Assembly (NCBI GenBank): GCA_000752035.1
Contig: CCFE01000011.1
Coordinates: forward strand, 406,736 to 470,735
DNA: 64,000 nucleotides
Reading direction: 5' to 3'
Origin: Bacillus rubiinfantis
GTDB taxonomy: Bacteria; Bacillota; Bacilli; Bacillales; Cytobacillaceae
This document shows, piece by piece, positions 58,482 to 64,000 of the stretch. The notes beneath the pieces are model-generated. The model was given only the letters and a program-made list of their open reading frames with translations. It was not told where the DNA came from and did no database searches. How positions within the stretch are numbered: the first letter of the stretch is position 1; every line of letters starts with the position of its first letter. Position numbers and translations under genes: made by a program.

Positions 58482-58551
58482 TCGACATCTTGTTGTGTTT
58501 TTTATATATCTTGCTTTTCAAAAAAATACTAATTACAATAAAGTCAAACTC

Positions 58552-58634
58552 CCATCAGTAGGGTTTTCTTCATCCCCCACCTAGATTTGGAATCCTGAGG
58601 TGGGGGTCTTACTGCCCGTTAAGGCGGGATAAAC
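58552..58634. repeat. Second copy of the palindromic element, rearranged
   Basis: Contains CCATCAGTAGGG...TTCATCCCCCAC, a stem CCCCCACCT/AGGTGGGGG (58575-58607) and, at the right end, 22 bases identical to 36290-36311. Modules are in the opposite order to the first copy. Confidence 0.7.
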
Positions 58635-58672
58635 ATACAAGTGATAGGAACACTTCAATAGGGGGCGGAGCG

Positions 58673-59527
58673 ATGTCCAATGAGGTTTATGAAGTAAAAC
58701 AGAGTCGGAAAGGTTCACTTCCGGTAAAGTTGTTGTACGTCACCAAAGCCAGGTATGATAAAGATTGGCATAGCACGAATCATACCCATTACTTTACGGA
58801 AATCTTGTATATTACCAGGGGTGCTGGTACGCTTGTTTTTGTAAATGAGGAAATCCCGGTTAAAGAGAATGACCTGATTATTATTAATCCAAATGTTGAA
58901 CATACGGAAAAATCTTGCCCCGATTTTCACCTTGAATACATTGCCCTTGGCATTCAAGGTCTCGCATTTTCAACACCTGAAGACCCTGGGTTACAGGTGA
59001 ATTTTTTCAATTATAAACAAGAGGAAAAGGTGTATCTATTTTATTTTCAACAGCTCGTTGCTGAAGTCGAAAAGCAGGAGGAAGGCTATGAGTTTATCAT
59101 CCACAATATTTTGGAGATCCTTCTGCGCAAAATGATGCGAAAAAAGACCTTCAACCTCGAGAAAACCTCTGTTGAAAAAATTAGTAAAGATGTAGCGTTT
59201 ATTAAAAACTACATTAAACAGCATTTTCGCGAAAATCTTAATCTTGATATATTAGCAGAGGCCGGCCATATTAATAAGTATTATTTAGCCCACCAATTCA
59301 AAAAAGCGGTCGGGGTGTCGCCAATTGAATACTTGATTCAAACGCGAATTAAGGAGAGTAAGCTCTTACTAGAGACAACAAATTATCCCATCTCCGATAT
59401 TGCAACTTTTACTGGCTTTTCGTCACAATCATTTTTCGCTCAATCGTTTAAACGGGCCGCGAATATGACGCCCTCACAGTACCGCAATGCAAAAAATAGG
59501 AAAAAGAAGAGCCAACCTGCACCGTAG
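58673..59527 (+). CDS. AraC-family regulator of the GNB/LNB operon
   Basis: 284 residues: N-terminal cupin (HTHYFTEILYITRGAGTLVFVNEEIPVKENDLIIINPNVEH, about 33-75) and two C-terminal helix-turn-helix motifs (LNLDILAEAGHINKYYLAHQFKKAVG and YPISDIATFTGFSSQSFFAQSFKR). Divergent from the sugar-binding protein gene, so the probable activator of the operon, binding free sugar. ATG with GGGGGCGGAG upstream. A rearranged repeat lies in the shared promoter region. Confidence 0.87.
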   Translation: MSNEVYEVKQSRKGSLPVKLLYVTKARYDKDWHSTNHTHYFTEILYITRGAGTLVFVNEEIPVKENDLIIINPNVEHTEKSCPDFHLEYIALGIQGLAFSTPEDPGLQVNFFNYKQEEKVYLFYFQQLVAEVEKQEEGYEFIIHNILEILLRKMMRKKTFNLEKTSVEKISKDVAFIKNYIKQHFRENLNLDILAEAGHINKYYLAHQFKKAVGVSPIEYLIQTRIKESKLLLETTNYPISDIATFTGFSSQSFFAQSFKRAANMTPSQYRNAKNRKKKSQPAP

Positions 59528-59541
59528 TCTTCTTCTTAGCA

Positions 59542-59576
59542 AAGATTCGTCCTACATAGGAGCGAATCTTTTTTTA
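59542..59576 (+). terminator. Terminator of the AraC gene
   Basis: AAGATTCG...CGAATCTT stem with TTTTTTT, 15 bases after the stop. Confidence 0.88.
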
Positions 59577-59670
59577 TAGCAAATTCGTTTGGAATAGGGG
59601 AAAAATCACAGCAAAATAGCTTTTGTTCATTAATATATGGCTAGTAATCTCTATTTTTACAGGCAGATTG

Positions 59671-59740
59671 GCTTTTCCACCATTCGACCACGGCTGCACT
59701 TCCCGGTATCGTAAAGGTACCCGGGAATACATGGAAAAGC
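59671..59740 (+). promoter_or_regulatory. Nested hairpin in the leader of the sigma-factor gene
   Basis: Outer perfect arms GCTTTTCCA (59671-59679)/TGGAAAAGC (59732-59740). Inner arms TTCCCGGTA (59700-59708)/TACCCGGGAA (59718-59727). It ends 24 bases before the GTG start. Confidence 0.6.
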
Positions 59741-59764
59741 GCGCTTTCCTGAAGGGAATTCAAC

Positions 59765-60244
59765 GTGGAAAGCTTTGAACAATTGGTCGAGCAGTATGAA
59801 CCGATGATTCATCATCTGATCAATTCACTGCACATTTACAAAAATAAGGAGGAATTTTTTCAGGACGGCTTGATTGCCCTCTGGGAAGCCAAGGAGCGAT
59901 TTGATCCTAAAAAGGGGAAATTCAGCAGCTACGCCTATTCCTATATGAAGGGCCGGCTGCTGACATCCCTGAAAGTTGCTGTGAGAGACAGTGAAAGAAA
60001 CGTCGCAGCAGATGAGACATTTTGGGAATATGAGGAGGATACAGCGGCATTTCGTCCATTTCCCCTGGAGGAATTAGGCCTCGACTGCGATTCATTGACC
60101 ACTAACCAGCGCAAATGGCTGGAATATGTCGTTTGGGGAGATTTATCAATCCGTGACATCGCCGCGCGCGAAGGAGTCTCCATATCCGCCGTCAAAAACT
60201 GGCGCGCTGGTGCACGGGCGAAGTTTAAGGTGGCTGGCAGATAA
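59765..60244 (+). CDS. Small sigma-70-family factor
   Basis: 159 residues. Region 2: EFFQDGLIALWEAKERFDPKKGKFSSYAYSYMKGRLL (about 30-67). Region 4: LEYVVWGDLSIRDIAAREGVSISAVKNWRAGARAKF (about 117-155). No regions 1 or 3. It resembles short sigma factors of Bacillus (SigO/YvrI or late-competence types), but I cannot name its regulon. GTG start with GAAGGG eight bases upstream, a moderate site. An elaborate hairpin precedes it. No anti-sigma gene is adjacent. Confidence 0.8.
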   Translation: MESFEQLVEQYEPMIHHLINSLHIYKNKEEFFQDGLIALWEAKERFDPKKGKFSSYAYSYMKGRLLTSLKVAVRDSERNVAADETFWEYEEDTAAFRPFPLEELGLDCDSLTTNQRKWLEYVVWGDLSIRDIAAREGVSISAVKNWRAGARAKFKVAGR

Positions 60245-60293
60245 TAGGGGATGCATGCGGTGGTTGGTGGGACTGGCAGATAACGCGGCGTTA

Positions 60294-60341
60294 CTTGCGC
60301 TCACCACCACTTTACTTGCGTTCAGCGAACCGTTACCCGCG
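60294..60341. repeat. 21-bp-spaced TTACTTGCG boxes
   Basis: CTTGCG cores at 60294 and 60315 with a decayed TTACCCGCG whose equivalent base is 60336, each 21 apart. Same box as 8724-8825. It lies between the sigma-factor and EAL-HDOD genes. Confidence 0.6.
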
Positions 60342-60522
60342 GATAATAAACGTAAAATGGAAGGATACATAAATCTGTTAGCGAATTTCGAACATTTTGA
60401 GAAACGGTTGTCCGTACAACTTTTTTCCTATATAGTTATTTTATAGCGCAAAAATTTTAGGTCGAATGTATGATAGCTGTACCTAAAGTGGGCTATTTCG
60501 TTTACTATTTGGGGGTATAAAG

Positions 60523-61746
60523 ATGGAAGTATTCGTTGCTAGACAGCCAATTTTTACAAAATATAAACAAGTTTATGGCTATGAGCTGCTCTATCGCAAT
60601 AGTCTAGAAAATAAATTCCCCGATATTAATGGAGAAACAGCGACAACAGATGTACTCATTAATAGTTATATCAATATCGGAATCCAGCAGCTTTCTCACG
60701 GAAAACCATGCTTTATCAACTTCACCGAAAAACTATTGCAGTTGAAGCTCCCTGGATATTTCCAACCAAATGAAATTATCGTAGAAATCTTAGAGACAGT
60801 TGCCATCACGCCACAACTAATAGAAATTTGTCAGGAGCTTAAGAATGAGGGCTACCGAATTGCCCTAGATGATTTTGTCCTTCAAAAAGATAACCCATAT
60901 TCTATATCGCTCATCAAACTCGCTGACTTTCTTAAGGTTGATTTTCGCCAGACAACACCGCAGATACGGAAGCTAATCGAAGCAATTGCACATAAATTTA
61001 CCGTCAAATTGCTGGCGGAAAAAATTGAAACACAGGCTGAGTATGAATCAGCGATTGCAGCAGGCTATGAGTTTTTTCAAGGTTACTTTTTCTCGAAACC
61101 GGTCGTCCTTACAACAAGAGATGTTCCAGAATACATGCAAAATTACTTTTTTATTATGCAACAGCTGGCAGCTGATGACCCCGACCTTGACTCAATCGTC
61201 AGACTAATCGAACAAGATGTTTCACTGTCATACAAACTATTAAAATTAATTAATTCTCCTGCCTATCTGCCAAAGCGGAAAATTCAATCGATTCGGCAGG
61301 CGGTCATTCGTTTAGGATTAAAGGAATTGGAGAAATGGCTCTATATTCTTACCATCAGGGGGAATATATCACACGAAGACGAATGGACTGCGGAAATTTT
61401 TATCAATAGTCTGACGCGAGCCAAGATGTGTGAACTGATTGCAACCCAACATCATAAACTCCATGGTGCCGCCTCCTTTTTCCTAACCGGCATGTTCTCT
61501 TTAATGGATGTCTTAATAGGAATGGAAATGGACGATGTCTTAATCATGATGCCGCTTCACGAAGATATCTGTGCTGCCTTAAAAGGAGAGCAAAATTCGT
61601 TAAAAAAGGTACTCGACCTCGCAATTTCAATGGAAAAGGGCGACTGGGTAAATTTCAATTATTGGTGCCAGGCACTGCAAATAGAAGAAAAAACTGCCCT
61701 CCATTACTACCAGAAGGCCATAAAATGGGCAGAAGGTGTTATCTGA
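60523..61746 (+). CDS. EAL-HDOD protein (YuxH-like)
   Basis: 407 residues: an EAL-like domain (about 1-200) whose signature is ELL in YGYELLYRNS and which keeps ALDDFVLQKDNPY, followed by an HDOD domain (about 205-400; DVSLSYKLLKLINSPAYLPKRKIQSIRQAVIRLG). The EAL part lacks key phosphodiesterase residues, so it probably signals without cleaving cyclic-di-GMP. B. subtilis YuxH has this build. SD TGGGGGTAT. Single gene with its own terminator at 61876. Confidence 0.87.
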   Translation: MEVFVARQPIFTKYKQVYGYELLYRNSLENKFPDINGETATTDVLINSYINIGIQQLSHGKPCFINFTEKLLQLKLPGYFQPNEIIVEILETVAITPQLIEICQELKNEGYRIALDDFVLQKDNPYSISLIKLADFLKVDFRQTTPQIRKLIEAIAHKFTVKLLAEKIETQAEYESAIAAGYEFFQGYFFSKPVVLTTRDVPEYMQNYFFIMQQLAADDPDLDSIVRLIEQDVSLSYKLLKLINSPAYLPKRKIQSIRQAVIRLGLKELEKWLYILTIRGNISHEDEWTAEIFINSLTRAKMCELIATQHHKLHGAASFFLTGMFSLMDVLIGMEMDDVLIMMPLHEDICAALKGEQNSLKKVLDLAISMEKGDWVNFNYWCQALQIEEKTALHYYQKAIKWAEGVI

Positions 61747-61875
61747 CGTTTGCGCTTAACGTAACCAACCACTACCTATTACTCAGAATATATGTCTACG
61801 ACAATTGGGAGACGCACCTTTCCCCTATCAATGGTGTACACTACCTATGAACTCGAATTATTTGTTGACGACAAT

Positions 61876-61938
61876 GGCATTCAGCGATAGCAGGGAACAG
61901 ATTTGACTGCCCCATGCTTTCGCTGAATGCCTTTTTTT
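61876..61938 (+). terminator. Terminator of the EAL-HDOD gene
   Basis: GGCATTCAGCG (61876-61886) and CGCTGAATGCC (61921-61931) form a perfect 11-bp stem followed by TTTTTTT. The loop is long (34 bases). Confidence 0.8.
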
Positions 61939-61966
61939 AACTAGAGAGCCTTTGATCAATTTTTCC

Positions 61967-62173
61967 AGCGATTTCCGAGCAGATATCAGTGGAATTTCAT
62001 TTTTATCAGCGATTTCCAAGTGGATATCAGCGCAATTTCATTTTTATCAGCGAAAATCCATTTTTATCAGCGACTTGACACTGACTCTGCTTCGATTTAA
62101 ATTTTATCAGCGACTTCCAAGTAGATATCAGCGAAAATCCATTTTTATCAGCGGTTTTCAAGATATATCAGCG
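61967..62173. repeat. Helically phased 20/21-bp repeat array (ATCAGCGA boxes)
   Basis: AGCG (once AGTG) cores at 61967, 61988, 62008, 62029, 62049, 62069, 62109, 62130, 62150 and 62170. Intervals are 21, 20, 21, 20, 20, 40, 21, 20 and 20: one missing box, phase kept. Units again alternate between a GGATA/AGATA type and a TTTTTA type, as at 7499-7777. It lies between convergent genes. Bases 61747-61875 show nothing else. Confidence 0.9.
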
Positions 62174-62257
62174 ATGGCCCCCACAGGATCTACCCGGTCG
62201 CAATATCCGCATAAAAAACAGGAGATCCGCTCGCCTTCTCCTGTTTTTCAAATAATT

Positions 62258-63655
62258 CTATTTCATTATGTTTTCAATCAGCTTCAGATGTTCGGGGCTG
62301 CGGACAATGGTCGCGGCCTTTTCTGGGGAAACGAGCTTGTTTGATGCGTGGTCGAGCTTGTATGTCAAAATGCGTTTGACTGATTCGTCGATTCGCTCTT
62401 CGCTGAGTTTCCCGTTCTTAACGGCAGTTAGGATGCCCTGATATAATGCCAGCTGGTGGTCGTATTCGTGGCAGGCGAGCAGCAGGTCGGCTCCGGCCTC
62501 GACGGCCATCACGCCTAGTTTTTCATAGGAATAATATTTGCTGACGGCGCCCATGTCGAGGTCGTCGGTGACGACAATTCCTTCATAGCCAAGCTTCTCG
62601 CGCAGTACATTTTGGATGATGGTCTTGGAGATGCTCGCTGGCAGTTTGTTATCAAATGCCGGGTATTTTACATGGGTGACCATGACGAAAAATTGCTGCT
62701 CTGCTTGTTTTTCAATCAGGCGCTTGAATGGAACCATATCAACGTTTTCTAGTGTTGCTTTATCGGCTTTAACAATCGACTCGTCTAGATGGGGGTCGAC
62801 GACAACGCGGCCGTTCCCAGGAAAATGCTTGAGCGAAGCGGTTACGTTCGCGTCATTCAAGCCTTTGACAGCCTGCAAGCCATACGAGGTCGTTTTCGCC
62901 GCATCACGTCCGAATGAACGTTGATCGCTGGCTGATAAATCCAGGACGGGGGCGAAGTCAACGCCAATTCCCATCGCTGCCAGCTCAGACCCATTCAACC
63001 GGGCGACCGCAAATACCTCATCGGGACTAGCCGTTCTCCCCAGCTTTTGTTGCGAAGGAATCGGCGAAACCTGGTCACGCATTCGCAGCACAGGGCCGCC
63101 TTCTTGGTCAAGACCGATCAGCAGTGGCAGGGAAAAATCGTTGCCATCCGCTTCTTGCTTTAGCCGATTCGTTAGCGCCGCAACCTGTTTCGGTGTTTGC
63201 ATGTTACGGTCAAACAAGATGACGCCGCCGACCTTTTGCTTACTTATCATATCCTTAATATGCTGATCTTCCTTGGTACCGTGAAAGCCGACCATAAACA
63301 GCTGGCCGACTTTTTCCTTTATTGACATTTCTGCCAAAAGTTTATCCACTTTTTCAGCGGTCGATAGCTTGCTGTCCAGAATCAGCCCATCATCTTTGGC
63401 GTTCTTCTCCTTCGTAACAGACTTCGACTTTGCCGCTTCCGTCCCAGCCGCTTTAGACTCTGACCCTTCCGTCACAGCCTTTTTCGACTCTGCCGCTTTT
63501 TTGGCGTTGGTCTGCTGCTGCTTTTGCTGCTCTAATTGGGCATCGCGGTGGGCCCGGTACATTTGAAAGCCAATCCCGCCAATTGAAATAACAGCGATTA
63601 GCAGCAGGATCAAAATCGTCTTTCTGCGCTGTTTTCGTTTTTCTATCCTATTCAT
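62258..63655 (-). CDS. nagZ: Membrane-anchored GH3 beta-N-acetylhexosaminidase (NagZ)
   Basis: 465 residues: basic start and one membrane helix (ILILLLIAVISIGGIGF), a Lys/Ala/Glu/Ser-rich linker (about 40-90), then a GH3 barrel. Seen: GVILFDRNMQTPKQV, LIGLDQEGGPVLRM, SLKHFPGNGRVVVDPHLD with the Asp-x-His dyad, and the nucleophile Asp in IVVTDDLDMGAV. The usual PGHG is PGNG here. It removes GlcNAc from muropeptides outside the cell in cell-wall recycling. ATG at 63655, with an in-frame TTG just before. The start overlaps the stop of the gene upstream. Confidence 0.88.
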   Translation of the reverse strand: MNRIEKRKQRRKTILILLLIAVISIGGIGFQMYRAHRDAQLEQQKQQQTNAKKAAESKKAVTEGSESKAAGTEAAKSKSVTKEKNAKDDGLILDSKLSTAEKVDKLLAEMSIKEKVGQLFMVGFHGTKEDQHIKDMISKQKVGGVILFDRNMQTPKQVAALTNRLKQEADGNDFSLPLLIGLDQEGGPVLRMRDQVSPIPSQQKLGRTASPDEVFAVARLNGSELAAMGIGVDFAPVLDLSASDQRSFGRDAAKTTSYGLQAVKGLNDANVTASLKHFPGNGRVVVDPHLDESIVKADKATLENVDMVPFKRLIEKQAEQQFFVMVTHVKYPAFDNKLPASISKTIIQNVLREKLGYEGIVVTDDLDMGAVSKYYSYEKLGVMAVEAGADLLLACHEYDHQLALYQGILTAVKNGKLSEERIDESVKRILTYKLDHASNKLVSPEKAATIVRSPEHLKLIENIMK

Positions 63656-64000
63656 CAATCGTATAGGAATCTATTCTCTTAATTTTGGAGGCATTCATCA
63701 ACCAGCGACCATCTTGATAGATTAGATTCCATGTCCCTCCCCACTCTTGGACTAATGCTTTTCCTTTAGGCTTATGGTCATAAGAGGTTAAGGTAAATTG
63801 TACTTCGCCGTTATATTCATCAATTAAAGTTGCACTTGTAATGGTGACGACGTTTTTGTAATTATTTTTAGAATCCCGAACCCAGTTATCATAGTTATAG
63901 TTCTTCTTTTTCTTAGGTGATAGCAAGGCAAAGGCTTCCTCATAATTACCAGTTGAAATATAGGTATAATGGTTTTCGACTGTTTGCCCTAACGATTCTT
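63648..64000 (-). CDS. NTF2-like protein, C-terminal part (partial)
   Basis: The frame stays open to the window edge, so the start is outside. About 116 residues are visible: VENHYTYISTGNYEEAFALL (a typical NTF2-like opening helix) and the strands VVTITSATLIDEYNGEVQFTLTSYD and GGTWNLIYQDGRWLMNASKI. This is like the small extracytoplasmic domains of Bacillus lipoproteins or membrane proteins. It overlaps nagZ by eight bases, so the two are coupled. Function unknown. Confidence 0.7.
   Translation of the reverse strand, partial: ESLGQTVENHYTYISTGNYEEAFALLSPKKKKNYNYDNWVRDSKNNYKNVVTITSATLIDEYNGEVQFTLTSYDHKPKGKALVQEWGGTWNLIYQDGRWLMNASKIKRIDSYTIDE

Noticed and set aside
61952..62344. 130-codon plus-strand ORF
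   Set aside because: It runs through the phased repeat array and into nagZ antisense. Composition follows the repeat.

Overview
The window reads as chromosomal DNA of a Gram-positive, endospore-former-type Firmicute, most likely a Bacillaceae member (Bacillus/Neobacillus-like). The grounds are strong AGGAGG-type ribosome sites with GTG and TTG starts, a T-box leader, a CcpA cre box, a yerO/swrC-type efflux pair, LevR- and BglG-type PTS regulators, the DUF1659/DUF2922/YvrJ cassette and a YuxH-type EAL-HDOD protein. Species cannot be named from this. I saw no rRNA, tRNA, transposase, phage block or cas gene.

Layout. (1) 1-7321, minus: a mannose-family PTS (EIIA, B, C, D) followed by two SIS-domain deglycase-like enzymes, the second cut by the window edge, under a LevR-type sigma-54 activator. 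Gene order matches the gfr operon for fructoselysine/glucoselysine, and a consensus -24/-12 promoter precedes EIIA. (2) 7792-9317: a CatE-like ring-cleavage dioxygenase and a small lipoprotein. (3) 9520-13996, minus: SAM hydrolase plus a complete ECF transporter (S, fused A-A', T) behind a T-box leader whose features point to methionine. (4) 14129-19731, minus: two ABC systems, one with three different membrane subunits plus a membrane-anchored protein, the other a GntR (YtrA-like)/ATPase/permease set. (5) 20795-25841: hydantoin/dihydropyrimidine-type cluster (racemase-family protein, FCD-GntR regulator, cyclic amidohydrolase, MFS carrier) with one TGTCGACA palindrome before each of three transcription units. 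(6) 26260-30287: SwrC-type RND pump and divergent TetR regulator. (7) 30719-36178: a second-type FtsH, a MASE3-PAS-GGDEF-EAL protein and GlpQ. (8) 36420-38093: azoreductase and three tiny cassette proteins. (9) 38210-42382, minus: an ascorbate-family PTS with its PRD regulator and no metabolic enzyme. (10) 42678-46687: hemolysin III-like protein, Crp/Fnr regulator, ArcD-like antiporter and a DDAH-family amidinohydrolase. (11) 47036-59527: a nearly complete galacto-N-biose/lacto-N-biose pathway: ABC importer, GH112 phosphorylase, small membrane protein, ROK kinase, NagA, AgaS, LacC, LacD, and a divergent AraC regulator. (12) 59765-64000: a small sigma factor, an EAL-HDOD protein, NagZ and a partial gene.

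How genes work together. In region 11, phosphorolysis of imported GNB/LNB would give Gal-1-P and an N-acetylhexosamine. Kinase, deacetylase, AgaS, LacC and LacD then lead to triose phosphates through tagatose intermediates. A cre box overlaps the importer promoter. Region 1 would import and open Amadori compounds. Both suggest scavenging of glycated or glycoprotein material.

The most unusual content is non-coding. Several intergenic gaps carry short repeat arrays with strict spacing. Arrays at 7499-7777 and 61967-62173 place boxes at alternating 20 and 21 bp (two helical turns). A 51-bp array lies at 30351-30705. A dispersed hairpin family, ATGAGRAC-N26/27-GTYCTCAT, occurs in three gaps. These are the strongest candidates for an undescribed system.
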